Positions 17,551-25,868 of a stretch of DNA of 38,865 nt are shown here, in pieces. The translations under genes were made by a program, and so were the position numbers. This DNA comes from DASUBN01 sp035465695 (GTDB taxonomy: Bacteria > Pseudomonadota > Gammaproteobacteria > Natronospirales > REEB76). Position 1 is the first letter of the stretch; each line of letters begins with the position of its first letter. The stretch lies in NCBI GenBank assembly GCA_035465695.1, contig DATIVR010000131.1:1-38865 (forward strand), read 5' to 3'. The notes beneath the pieces are model-generated. The model was not told the origin of the DNA. It searched no databases and worked only from the letters and a program-made list of their open reading frames with translations.

Positions 17551-17796
17551 TCAATGAGCGTAGCTGGAGAGATAACCGGCGATGCGCGACATCGACCTGA
17601 ATCGGTCCATGTCCATCTCCTCGAAACTGACATGGAAACCGAACTCCTCCTCCAGCTTGATGAGTAATTCGGCGAAATCCAGCGAATCGATGCTGCCGCT
17701 GTCAAACAGGTCGGTGTCCGGCCCCGGCGCAGGAAGGCCTAGGGTGTGCTCGAACAGGTCGTTGATCCTACTCAGCGCTGAATGGGGTTCTGACAT
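17551..17796 (-). CDS. acyl carrier protein
   Basis: An 81-residue acidic four-helix protein of the PP-binding family. The phosphopantetheine site is the serine of GSIDSLDFAELL (D37-S38-L39). Acidic helices follow (LIKLEEEFGFHV). The start at 17796 (MSEPHSALS) gives the normal ACP length; a longer in-frame start would add 21 residues. It overlaps the GNAT gene by 29 bases. It is too far from fatty-acid genes to be the housekeeping AcpP. In this context it probably carries an acyl or aminoacyl group, loaded by the adjacent AMP-ligase-like protein or by another enzyme, for transfer to the polysaccharide (inference). Confidence 0.9.
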   Translation of the reverse strand: MSEPHSALSRINDLFEHTLGLPAPGPDTDLFDSGSIDSLDFAELLIKLEEEFGFHVSFEEMDMDRFRSMSRIAGYLSSYAH

Positions 17797-18307
17797 CGGG
17801 AGGACTCCGGTGATCGGTGGCCTGCAATTCGAACAGCAGGCGGTCGAAGGCTCGTCCATCTATGTAATGGCAACTGCGCTGCCGCCCGATGGGAGTGAAG
17901 TTGAGCTTCCTGAGGATACGCAGCGAGGCCCGATTGCATTCCACCGCCCAGGCGTTGACGCACTCCAGGCCATATTCAGCGAAGCCCAGGCTCAACATCG
18001 CCGTGGTGGCGCGGAATACATAACCCTTTGCCGCGTAGCAGCGGTCGCCGAGCACGGCCCAGAGGATGGCGCTGCGGAAATCGCGGTTCACGCCTGCCAG
18101 GCCCACCAGGCCGATGGCTTCACCGGTGTCGTCGGCGGTGAAGGCGCGGATGATATGCGTCTGGCTATGGACCATGGCCTTGAGGGCGCCGGCATCGATG
18201 TCGCGGGCCCCATCGCCGAAGTCCAGCCACTGGCGGTTGCTCTTCTCGGTCAGCCAGAGTGACGCGCGCCGTATCAAGCGCTCATCGTGGAGCGGTATCA
18301 ATTCCAT
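17768..18307 (-). CDS. GNAT family N-acetyltransferase (RimJ/RimL type)
   Basis: A 179-residue protein with a GNAT fold. The region AIGLVGLAGVNRDFRSAILWAVLGD is strands 3-4, YAAKGYVFRATTAMLSLGFAE carries the acyl-CoA pyrophosphate loop and following helix, and LECVNAWAVECNRASLRILRKLNF is the typical RimJ/RimL C-terminal part with the conserved asparagine before the last helix. It resembles sugar-4-N-acetyltransferases and protein N-acetyltransferases of this clan. The start at 18307 (MELIPLHD) gives a 26-base overlap with the AMP-ligase-like gene; a GTG at 18322 would add five residues. It sits between that gene and the ACP, so it probably acts in the same acylation branch. The substrate is unknown. 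Confidence 0.8.
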   Translation of the reverse strand: MELIPLHDERLIRRASLWLTEKSNRQWLDFGDGARDIDAGALKAMVHSQTHIIRAFTADDTGEAIGLVGLAGVNRDFRSAILWAVLGDRCYAAKGYVFRATTAMLSLGFAEYGLECVNAWAVECNRASLRILRKLNFTPIGRQRSCHYIDGRAFDRLLFELQATDHRSPPDVRTPFSAE

Positions 18308-19697
18308 CGCGGGTCCAGGCACCTTTCAACCGGCGCAGATCGATGTCACCGGAATCGTCAACGAATTCGTCCCAGGCACGCCAGCCGTCGCCGGCTTCCG
18401 GTTGCCCGTGGTTGGCATGTGTACGCAATGCTTCGGCGCGCCCGGCGTGATAGTAATGCCCGTCATGGCCAAGGCGCGCGAGTTCACCGGTCAGGTAGCT
18501 GCGGCCGACGCCGTCGAGTTCCGGAAAGGAGCGCGCGGTGGCTTCGCCATCCCGCCAATAGCCGGGGCTCAGGCCGGCGCCACGGGCATAGATCCAGCCG
18601 GTCTCACCTGCGCGCACCGGCTGCAGATTGTGGTCAAGCACCAGCAATTCGCTGCCTTCCGGCGCCTTGCCGATGGGCAGTTCCTCGTCAGGCCTTTCCG
18701 GAAAGGTGCTGACGGTGTGGTATCCGCACGCGAGGCCGGCTTCGGGCGCACCATAGAGCTTCGTGAATTGCACGTGCGGCAACTGTTTCATCCAATAGCC
18801 GAGGGCCCCCATCGGCAACGTGTCCGCCGACCAGAACACCCGGCGTAGCTCGGGGAAATCCCAGGCTTGCACCACATCGAACTCGGCCATGTTGTTCAAC
18901 ACCGCGGAGGGTGACGTCCACTGGGTGATGTTGGAGGTCCGGATCCATTCCGCCAGCCGTAGCGGGAGCAGCTTCGCCTCGGATGGCACCAGATGCAGCT
19001 CGGCGCCGGAGCCCAGGGCGGTGAAGATATCGAAGAGCGATGCGCCCTGCATCAGGTTCACATAGCCTGCGATCCGGTCGGTCTCGTTGATGCGGAAGTG
19101 GCGTAGCGCCCACTCGATGCCGGCCACCAAGTTCGCATGCGTACTCATGACGCCACGGGCGCGCCCATCCTTTCCGGGTGCGAAAAAGATATGTGCCGTA
19201 TCTTGGGCGCGGTACGCGCCGCGAAGCGAAGTACCCGGCAGTGCGCCTATATCGGAGAACCGGAACGCGCTGGGTAGTATCCCTTGGCTCAGATCCGGCG
19301 TGCCAATCCAGCCGATACGGAGGTTGGGCAACTCCGGCTGGGCCAGCAGTTCACGCACCCTGGGTGCCAGGCTTGCCGCCGCCAGCAGGCAGCGGCTCCC
19401 CGTCTCGCTGATGGCGTCCGCCAACTGCACCGCCGAAGCCGAGGGATCCAAGGTCACGCAGATGCAATCAGCCTTGTAGATTCCCAGCAGACATACCGTC
19501 GCCAGAGGCGAGTTCGGCAGCAACAGCGATATCCGGTCGCCACGTATGCAGCCGCGCTCTTTCAATGCGCGCCCCAACTGGTTGGAAAGGATATCCAGTT
19601 CGCCATAGCTCAGGCGCTCGTCCCCCAACACCACGGCAGCGGCGTCTGGACGGCGATTGGCTTCGCGGGTCACCCAGTGATGCAGCATCTCAGTCAT
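18282..19697 (-). CDS. AMP-dependent synthetase/ligase-like protein (degenerate adenylation domain)
   Basis: A 471-residue protein of the ANL (acyl-CoA synthetase/NRPS adenylation) superfamily, recognisable from RLSYGELDILSNQLGRAL, RGDRISLLLPNSPLA, a YGAPEAGLACGY A5-like motif and YLTGELARLGHDG near the C-terminus. The ATP-binding P-loop, normally TSGTTGxPKGV, reads FAPGKDGRARGV (172-183): the Ser/Thr residues are lost and the lysine is arginine. The C-terminal subdomain stops about 50 residues after GRAEALRT and lacks the usual catalytic lysine. So either the reaction is altered or the protein is a non-catalytic partner. It precedes the GNAT and ACP with overlapping ends. The expected role would be activating an acyl or amino acid for the ACP. 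Confidence 0.75.
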   Translation of the reverse strand: MTEMLHHWVTREANRRPDAAAVVLGDERLSYGELDILSNQLGRALKERGCIRGDRISLLLPNSPLATVCLLGIYKADCICVTLDPSASAVQLADAISETGSRCLLAAASLAPRVRELLAQPELPNLRIGWIGTPDLSQGILPSAFRFSDIGALPGTSLRGAYRAQDTAHIFFAPGKDGRARGVMSTHANLVAGIEWALRHFRINETDRIAGYVNLMQGASLFDIFTALGSGAELHLVPSEAKLLPLRLAEWIRTSNITQWTSPSAVLNNMAEFDVVQAWDFPELRRVFWSADTLPMGALGYWMKQLPHVQFTKLYGAPEAGLACGYHTVSTFPERPDEELPIGKAPEGSELLVLDHNLQPVRAGETGWIYARGAGLSPGYWRDGEATARSFPELDGVGRSYLTGELARLGHDGHYYHAGRAEALRTHANHGQPEAGDGWRAWDEFVDDSGDIDLRRLKGAWTRDGIDTAPR

Positions 19698-19752
19698 GCC
19701 AGATCTCCAGACCGCCTGAGGCGTCTGTACATTCGGTTATGGGAAGGCCGGA

Positions 19753-20994
19753 TCAGCGGCGCTTGGCCGCCAACAGCTCGCGGTAGAGGGCTTCGGTGCG
19801 GCGCACCACAGCCTCAAATGAGAATTCCTCGGCCACACGCCGGCGCCCATTGTTCCCCAGGCGCGCTGCCAATGCCGGATCGCTCAGCACGCGGGAGATG
19901 GCGCACGCCAGGGCATCCGAGTCACCTGGCGGTATCAGCAGCCCCTGCTCCCCGTGTTCGATCGCCTCTGGAGTCCCGCCCACCTGGGTCGCCACTACCG
20001 GCGTACCTGCAGCCATGGATTCCAGCAATGCGTTGGAGATGCCCTCGCTCAGGGACGGCAATACGGAGACCGCCGATGCGGCCAACACTTCGGGCACATC
20101 CTTGCGCAGGCCCGTGAAGATCACCCGATCCTTGAGCCCCAGGCTGTCCACCTTGTCCTGGAGCACCTTCCGGTACTCCCGGTCCACGGTGACCTCCCGG
20201 TCGCCCTCGCGGACGAAGCATTCGCCCACCAGCAGGAAATAGGCATCCGGATACTGTCGGCGAAGCTTGACCGCCGCCTCGAGGAAGTAATCGATGCCTT
20301 TCACCGGGCTCAGGCGGGCCAACATGGTCACCAGTGGGGCATTGGGCGGGACACCCAGCTCCATGCGTAGGGCCACGCCCTCGCTACGGGAACTGAAGCG
20401 TGTGGTATCGACGCCGTTGCGGATCACCACGATCTTGTGGGCGGGGTATCCCTGGTCGATCAACCAGTCCCGGATGGCACCGGCGTTGACTACTATGCGG
20501 TCAGCCATGCTGCAGACCCAACGCTGCAACCTGAGCTTGCTGGGGCTCAGGTAGATGCCGAGGTCGCGTATGGAGGCGATCACGCAGGGTACGCCGGCAA
20601 GCCGCGCGGCTGGGATGCAGAAGACGTTGGCGTAGAAGTTGTAACTGTGGACGATCTGCGTGCGGTTCCTGCGCAGTGCCCTTGCGAAGCGCAACTGCTG
20701 GCGGAATGCATTGAGGTTATAGAGACTGGTCAGGGGATATTCCGAGACTTGGATCCCCTGCCGCTTGACCACCTCGTCCAGCAGGGCACCCCAGCGGTTG
20801 GTGCAGCCGAAGCTCAAGTCGAAGGAGCTGCGGTCGATGCGTTTGGTCAGGTTCACTACCTGCTTTTCCGTGCCGCCGACGCCGAAGATGGTGAGGAACT
20901 TGACCAGCCGGATGCGCTCCAACGCATCGATCTTGCTGTAGGTCGTCCCGGCAGGGGCCCGTACCGGTACCGTAAGCCGCATGCTGTTGGTCAT
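19753..20994 (-). CDS. glycosyltransferase family 4
   Basis: A 413-residue GT-B enzyme. The N-terminal half has VKFLTIFGVGGTEKQVVNL (glycine-rich acceptor loop) and HSYNFYANVF. The C-terminal half has LARLSPVKGIDYFLEA and the donor motif EGISNALLESMAAGTPVVAT (from about residue 317). This GGTEKQ...SPVKG pattern is typical of GT4 enzymes in exopolysaccharide clusters. It is predicted to add a sugar to the lipid-linked unit. The ATG overlaps the stop of the polymerase gene (ATGA). It is 55 bases before the AMP-ligase-like gene. The linkage and donor are unknown. Confidence 0.85.
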   Translation of the reverse strand: MTNSMRLTVPVRAPAGTTYSKIDALERIRLVKFLTIFGVGGTEKQVVNLTKRIDRSSFDLSFGCTNRWGALLDEVVKRQGIQVSEYPLTSLYNLNAFRQQLRFARALRRNRTQIVHSYNFYANVFCIPAARLAGVPCVIASIRDLGIYLSPSKLRLQRWVCSMADRIVVNAGAIRDWLIDQGYPAHKIVVIRNGVDTTRFSSRSEGVALRMELGVPPNAPLVTMLARLSPVKGIDYFLEAAVKLRRQYPDAYFLLVGECFVREGDREVTVDREYRKVLQDKVDSLGLKDRVIFTGLRKDVPEVLAASAVSVLPSLSEGISNALLESMAAGTPVVATQVGGTPEAIEHGEQGLLIPPGDSDALACAISRVLSDPALAARLGNNGRRRVAEEFSFEAVVRRTEALYRELLAAKRR

Positions 20995-22346
20995 GGTTTC
21001 ACCATCTCCGGTTCCGCTTGCGCAGACCCTGCGTCCCTGTAGACGAACGCGATGCTGGTGGCGGCGATGGCAAGACCGGCTATGTAGTAGAAGTAGAACT
21101 GGTAGGCATCCGGGTAGAAAATGGCGGAGAGGGCGAAACCCGCCAGGCTCACTCCCAGGCCCTGCAGCAGGGTGCGCACCTCGTCAAGGGCCGGCAGGTT
21201 GGCGATCTCTCGTGAGGCCCGGCGCAGCTTGCGCGCGATGGTATATATCAGGAACACGAAGATACCGACGCCCGGCAACCCCAGATCCACGGCATATTCC
21301 AGATAAACGTTGTGGACCTTGGTCCAATCCGCGCCGCGGGCGTTGTTGAGCATCAATATATTCATGCCGATGCCCGCCCCTACCACCGGATGAGTGGCCA
21401 CGTACTTCACCGCGATGATGTTGTCGCGCAGGCGGTTTTGGGCGGAATTGGTCGTGTCGGCCTGGATATTGGTGATGGTGCTGAGGCGATCATAATAGGA
21501 AGATGGCACGAAGGCGGTGCTGACCAGCGCGGCCGCGATCACGCCCATGGCGAGTCCCTTCTGGCCGCGCTTGAACAGCAAGACCAAAAAACTGAGGCCG
21601 ATAACGCCGAGCGCGAGGAATCCCGCCCGGGAAAACGTGGCCACTACTGCCACCATGTCCAGCACCACGATCACCGCCAACAGTAGCTTGAGTGGCAGGC
21701 GGCGCGTGCACAGAAATAATGCGATGGTGAGTGGCAGGATCAGGTTCAGCATCAGCGCCAGGTCGTTAGGGTTGCCGGTCAAGGAGCCGTTGTAACCGCT
21801 GATCCGGTCCAGGCCCTTGGTCAGTTCTTCTGCCCGGAATGCGCCTGAGAAGAAGCCCCGGACCGCGGAGACCGAGAGCGGTACGGCAATCAGGCTCAAT
21901 ATCCAGATGACGATACGCAGCCGTGCCGGGGTATCCACTACCGCCGTGAGGAGCCAGAACACCACCAAGGCCTTGAAGAAGATCGAAAAGAAGAACGCCA
22001 CGCTGCCGCCGGGCCACATGGAAAGCGGCACGGTGACGATGGCCCACCCCGCGAGCGTGGCCGCGATCTTGAGTTCCTGGCGCGCCCCGAATATCGGCAG
22101 ATGGCGCCTGCTCCGGCGCAGCACGTAGGTGCCAGCCGCCAGCAGTGCACTCAGGAGCGGCAGATGCAGTGCCCCGATCGCCGGCACGAACGATTGTGGT
22201 GACAGCAGCAGCAGCAGTGTGAATGCCATCAGCGCCCAAAACGGTATCGCCCCGCCCGGCTCGGGCGCGATGCCATCCTGGATACCGACGGTGGGACCGG
22301 TGGCGGCCGCTTGATGCCGCCACCAGCCCCAGGTCTGGTCGGTCAC
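20991..22346 (-). CDS. O-antigen ligase/polymerase-like membrane protein (Wzy_C family)
   Basis: A 451-residue membrane protein with about 11-12 hydrophobic helices and one large periplasmic loop. The Wzy_C region is visible: SAQNRLRDNIIAVKYVATHP, then VVGAGIGMNILMLNN and VHNVYLEYAVDLGLPGVGIF, with the conserved histidine-asparagine pair. It is predicted to polymerise repeat units in the periplasm; a role as ligase is less likely in an export cluster. The start is GTG at 22346, because it overlaps the dehydrogenase stop as GTGA and the in-frame upstream extension runs antisense-like through that gene. It is coupled downstream to a glycosyltransferase through ATGA. Confidence 0.85.
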   Translation of the reverse strand: MTDQTWGWWRHQAAATGPTVGIQDGIAPEPGGAIPFWALMAFTLLLLLSPQSFVPAIGALHLPLLSALLAAGTYVLRRSRRHLPIFGARQELKIAATLAGWAIVTVPLSMWPGGSVAFFFSIFFKALVVFWLLTAVVDTPARLRIVIWILSLIAVPLSVSAVRGFFSGAFRAEELTKGLDRISGYNGSLTGNPNDLALMLNLILPLTIALFLCTRRLPLKLLLAVIVVLDMVAVVATFSRAGFLALGVIGLSFLVLLFKRGQKGLAMGVIAAALVSTAFVPSSYYDRLSTITNIQADTTNSAQNRLRDNIIAVKYVATHPVVGAGIGMNILMLNNARGADWTKVHNVYLEYAVDLGLPGVGIFVFLIYTIARKLRRASREIANLPALDEVRTLLQGLGVSLAGFALSAIFYPDAYQFYFYYIAGLAIAATSIAFVYRDAGSAQAEPEMVKP

Positions 22347-23653
22347 AGCCGGATGACCTCTGCCTTCGGGTTCTGGATTCCCCAAGTCGCGTTACGCGTG
22401 TCCAGCACCAGCGAGGCATCGCCGGCGATCTGGTTGTAATCGAAATCCGCATGGTCCGTGAGGATCACCACGCAGTCAGAGCCCTTCACCGCCTGCTTAT
22501 CCGCCGCCACCGCCTCGAAGCGGGTGCCATCGATCGAGACATTGGGCACGTGCGGGTCCGCATAGGTCACGTTCGCACCACGCTTGCGCAACAGGTCGAT
22601 CACTTCCAGTGCTGGAGATTCCCGGATGTCACTGACGTTAGGCTTATAGGCGACGCCCAAGGCCAGCACGTTGGCGCCCTTCAGGGAGCGTTGTCTGTCA
22701 TTGAGGGCGTCGCTCACCATCTGCACCACGCGTGATGGCATGGACTGGTTGATCTCTTCCGCCAGGTGGATGAACCGTGCGTCATAGCCGTTGAGCTTCA
22801 TCTTCCAGGCCAAGTACTGGGAGTCGATGCCGATGCAATGGCCCCCGACACCCGGACCCGGATGGAACGGCATGAAGCCGAACGGTTTGGTCGAGGCCGC
22901 ATCGATCACCTCGCGGGTGTTGACGCCGAGCCGTTTGCACATCAGCGCCAGTTCGTTGGCGAGCGCGATGTTCACGTTGCGGAATACGTTCTCGTAGAGC
23001 TTGGCCATCTCCGCGACGCGCGGGCTGGAGACCTCCAGCACCTTCGGCACCACCTGCTGGTAGAGCTTGGATGCGAGCTTGGAACATTCGCTGGTGACAC
23101 CACCCACCACCTTGGGGATGTCACGTACCTTGAACTTGGGGTTGGCCGGGTCGATGCGCTCCGGGGAGAATGCCAGGAAGAAATCCACGCCCGCTTCCCC
23201 GCCCTTCTCCGAGAACATGGGCAGCAAGATCTCCTCGGTGGTCCCGGGATAGGTGGTGGATTCCAGTACGATGAGCTGGCCGGGATGCAGCTGTTCCGCC
23301 AGCTCCTCGGCTGCCGAGATGACATACGAGATGTCCGGATCCTTGGTCTTGCGCAGGGGGGTGGGTACGCAGATGATGGCTGCATCCGTCTCGGCCAATA
23401 CCGCATAATCGGTGGTGGCGCTGTACCGGCCAGCGGCCCGCATCTCCTGGAGGTCGCTGTGTGCCACATCCGGGATCGGTGAGCGGCCCTGGTTCAGCGA
23501 CTCCACCTTCTCGCGGCTGTTATCTAGGCCAATCACCGTATAACCGGCATGCGCGAAGGCGATGGCCAGTGGCAGGCCCACATAGCCCTGCCCGATGACG
23601 GTGATGCGGGCTTCGTGTTTCTCTATGCGTTCACTCAAGGCATTGGCATTCAT
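22343..23653 (-). CDS. wbpA: UDP-N-acetyl-D-hexosamine 6-dehydrogenase (WbpA-like)
   Basis: A 436-residue NAD-dependent nucleotide-sugar dehydrogenase, the length of Pseudomonas WbpA. The Rossmann motif is VIGQGYVGLPLAIAFA (near residue 19), VLESTTYPGTTEE is the second conserved strand, and the active-site segment GFMPFHPGPGVGGHCIGID holds the catalytic cysteine (C273). This GPGxGGHC form is that of UDP-GlcNAc/UDP-ManNAc dehydrogenases rather than UDP-glucose enzymes. The predicted product is UDP-N-acetylglucosaminuronic acid (or the Man/Gal isomer). It is coupled on both sides: ATGA with the YvcK-like gene upstream and GTGA with the polymerase downstream. With AlgD it gives the operon two distinct uronate donors. 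Confidence 0.85.
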   Translation of the reverse strand: MNANALSERIEKHEARITVIGQGYVGLPLAIAFAHAGYTVIGLDNSREKVESLNQGRSPIPDVAHSDLQEMRAAGRYSATTDYAVLAETDAAIICVPTPLRKTKDPDISYVISAAEELAEQLHPGQLIVLESTTYPGTTEEILLPMFSEKGGEAGVDFFLAFSPERIDPANPKFKVRDIPKVVGGVTSECSKLASKLYQQVVPKVLEVSSPRVAEMAKLYENVFRNVNIALANELALMCKRLGVNTREVIDAASTKPFGFMPFHPGPGVGGHCIGIDSQYLAWKMKLNGYDARFIHLAEEINQSMPSRVVQMVSDALNDRQRSLKGANVLALGVAYKPNVSDIRESPALEVIDLLRKRGANVTYADPHVPNVSIDGTRFEAVAADKQAVKGSDCVVILTDHADFDYNQIAGDASLVLDTRNATWGIQNPKAEVIRL

Positions 23654-24705
23654 GGGGTTTCCTCTAGAGCCAGGTTCAGTAGGGCACGGGCCAGCTTGCA
23701 GGGTTCGTGGCGCACCATCGGTCCGTCACCGAGTAGGTCGCCCTTGACCGCACGGCAGCCCAGGGTCTTGATGAAAGCGGGATCGGCCATGATCGGCATC
23801 GAGCCGTCCGCCGCATAGCGCCGTAGATGTTCCGGCGAAGGCCGGGCGCTGTTGATCAGCACCGCATGGATCGGCACCTCGGGCGCATGTTCGCGTAGTG
23901 CGTTTATCACGTCGGCGGCGCTGTAACCGTCGGTCTCGCCCGGCTCAGTCATGAGGTTCATGACCACGACCACCTTGGCACCGGAGTCGGCGATGGCTTC
24001 GGCGATGCCCTTCACCATCAGCACCGGGATGATGCTGGTATAGAGGCTGCCGGGACCGAGCACCACGAGGTGTGAGCCGAAGATGGCATTGACGGCCTGC
24101 GGCATGGCCCGGATGTTGCCCGGCACCAGCGAGATACGTTTGATCCGCCGGCCGGTGCCGGCGATGCGTGATTCGCCGATGCTGCAACTGCCGTCGGTGA
24201 ACTCCGCGAGGAGCTGCACGTCGTCCAGCGTGGCCGGCAGCACTCTTCCCCGTATATCCAGCAGCCTGGAGGCCCGCTCCACGGCCCTGCCGAAGTCCTT
24301 CTCCAGCAACGCCAGGGCCGTAAGCATCAGGTTGCCGAGACTGTGACCGCCCAGGTTCCCGTCGAACCGGAAATTGAAGAGTTCCTGCAAGGTGGGATCG
24401 GCATCGGACAGCGCCAATAGGCAATTGCGGATGTCGCCGGGTGCCAGGATCTTGTAACCCTGACGCAATGCGCCTGAGCTTCCACCATCGTCAGCCACCG
24501 TGACGATGGCAGTGAGACGTTCCTGATCGGACTCATCACGCATGCCCACGGGGAAATGCAGCACCCGCAGGCCCTGTAGCAGGGCCGCGAGACCGGTGCC
24601 CCCACCCAACGCGGTGATACGCAACGGCGTGGTGCGCGCATCCATGAACTCGGCCTCGCCGAGGCGCGAGCGCGTGCTGTAATCGAGGGTGGACTCGAGG
24701 ATCAT
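23650..24705 (-). CDS. YvcK/GlmR family protein (gluconeogenesis factor, CofD-like fold)
   Basis: A 351-residue protein of the YvcK family, which binds UDP-GlcNAc and in Bacillus (GlmR) stimulates amino-sugar synthesis. Family motifs are ALGGGTGLAALLQGLR (32-47), TVADDGGSSGALR, APGDIRNCLLAL, GNLGGHSLGNLML and GPGSLYTSIIPVLM. The start at 24705 has a GGGAG site 7 bases upstream; a later ATG (24645) would remove 20 residues. It overlaps the WbpA-like gene, an enzyme likely to use UDP-GlcNAc, by ATGA. That suggests it senses or supports the UDP-GlcNAc pool for this polymer (inference). YvcK is normally encoded alone or with rapZ/whiA-type genes, so the location is unusual. Confidence 0.85.
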   Translation of the reverse strand: MILESTLDYSTRSRLGEAEFMDARTTPLRITALGGGTGLAALLQGLRVLHFPVGMRDESDQERLTAIVTVADDGGSSGALRQGYKILAPGDIRNCLLALSDADPTLQELFNFRFDGNLGGHSLGNLMLTALALLEKDFGRAVERASRLLDIRGRVLPATLDDVQLLAEFTDGSCSIGESRIAGTGRRIKRISLVPGNIRAMPQAVNAIFGSHLVVLGPGSLYTSIIPVLMVKGIAEAIADSGAKVVVVMNLMTEPGETDGYSAADVINALREHAPEVPIHAVLINSARPSPEHLRRYAADGSMPIMADPAFIKTLGCRAVKGDLLGDGPMVRHEPCKLARALLNLALEETP

Positions 24706-24725
24706 CAGATGCTCCCGACCGTGAC

Positions 24726-25868
24726 TTAGGGCATGCCGCCCAAGCTACGGCCGGCGTGGGATTGGGGTGGCGTATGCGACTGCAGCGCCGCCGCCAGCCC
24801 GGGCAACAGCGGTTGACTCGGAGCCGCAGTCCCTGCCCCGCCATCCATAGCAGGGAGGATGACCGGACTCTGCTCCAACCGCCGGTGCCCGAGCAGCACT
24901 ACCTTGACCGTCTCGAAGAGGATGCGCATATCCAGCAATATCGAGTAGTGCTTGATGTAGTAGAGGTCATAACGCAGCTTCTCGATCTCCTCATCCAGCC
25001 CGTTCGCGTACTTGTAGCGGACTTGGGCCCAGCCGGTGATGCCGGGGCGGATCGAGGAGCGCAGTGAGTAGTAGGGGATCTGCTCGCCGCATTCCGGCGT
25101 GTTACGCGACACCAGGATGAACAGGCGGCGGTTGCTGTCAGGATGCGGCCGCGGCCCCACCACGTTCATGTCACCGCGCAAGACGTTTATGAACTGTGGC
25201 AGCTCATCGAGGCGGAACTTGCGCAGGATCCTGCCCACGCGGGTGATACGGCCTTCGTTGTCGCCGGCCCACTCGGAATGCCTGCCCAAGGCCGCGCGCA
25301 TGCTGCGGAACTTCAAAAGATTGAAGCGCTTTCCCGCGAGCCCCACCCGTTCCTGGACGAACAGGACCGGGCCGCTGGAATCCAGTCGGATGGCCAGCGC
25401 CACCAGCATCATGACCGGGGCGAACAACATCAGCCCGACTACCGCCACCGCCAGGCTGAAGCCGCGGGCGAAGGCCAGGCTCACCCGGGACGGCCGGAAC
25501 CTGCCGGAGAACAGCACGGTGTTGGCCGTCAATGCTTCGATAGCGAGCTTGCCCGTGATACGTTCGTAGGCATCGACGCCGGTCTCGACGTCAAGGTCAC
25601 CGCAAGCCTGCAGATCCACCAGCAGGTCAGCACCAAGGTGGGCGTATTGCTCTTCCATGGCCACCACCACCCGGTCCGGCCTGTGCTCCGAGAGGATGTC
25701 TTGCAGGTCCTGTAGCGAGCCCAGATGTGGACAACCCATGTCCACCTCGGCATCAGGACTCTCGGCGATCACGCCGCAGAGCATGCAGCCTTTCGGACGG
25801 GCGCGTAGCTCCGCTGCCAGCTTGTAGGCCAGCGAACCTGTGCCGAGAAGCATCAGCCTTTCAGCCAT
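24726..25868 (-). CDS. initiating sugar-phosphate transferase (undecaprenyl-phosphate glycosyl-1-phosphotransferase)
   Basis: A 380-residue protein of the bacterial sugar transferase family that transfers hexose-1-phosphate to undecaprenyl phosphate to start the repeat unit. An N-terminal Rossmann-like domain begins at once (MLLGTGSLAYKLAAEL) and is followed by a single membrane segment (about 137-160). The catalytic part has GPVLFVQERVG, FNLLKFRSMR, LDELPQFINVLRGDMN (220-235) and VGPRP (237-241). The four or five N-terminal helices usual in WcaJ/WbaP-type proteins are absent. The C-terminus has a Pro/Ala/Gly-rich tail of about 45 residues. It resembles the transferases of exosortase-linked clusters. 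Its ATG lies in the end of the kinase gene (8-base overlap). Confidence 0.85.
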   Translation of the reverse strand: MAERLMLLGTGSLAYKLAAELRARPKGCMLCGVIAESPDAEVDMGCPHLGSLQDLQDILSEHRPDRVVVAMEEQYAHLGADLLVDLQACGDLDVETGVDAYERITGKLAIEALTANTVLFSGRFRPSRVSLAFARGFSLAVAVVGLMLFAPVMMLVALAIRLDSSGPVLFVQERVGLAGKRFNLLKFRSMRAALGRHSEWAGDNEGRITRVGRILRKFRLDELPQFINVLRGDMNVVGPRPHPDSNRRLFILVSRNTPECGEQIPYYSLRSSIRPGITGWAQVRYKYANGLDEEIEKLRYDLYYIKHYSILLDMRILFETVKVVLLGHRRLEQSPVILPAMDGGAGTAAPSQPLLPGLAAALQSHTPPQSHAGRSLGGMP

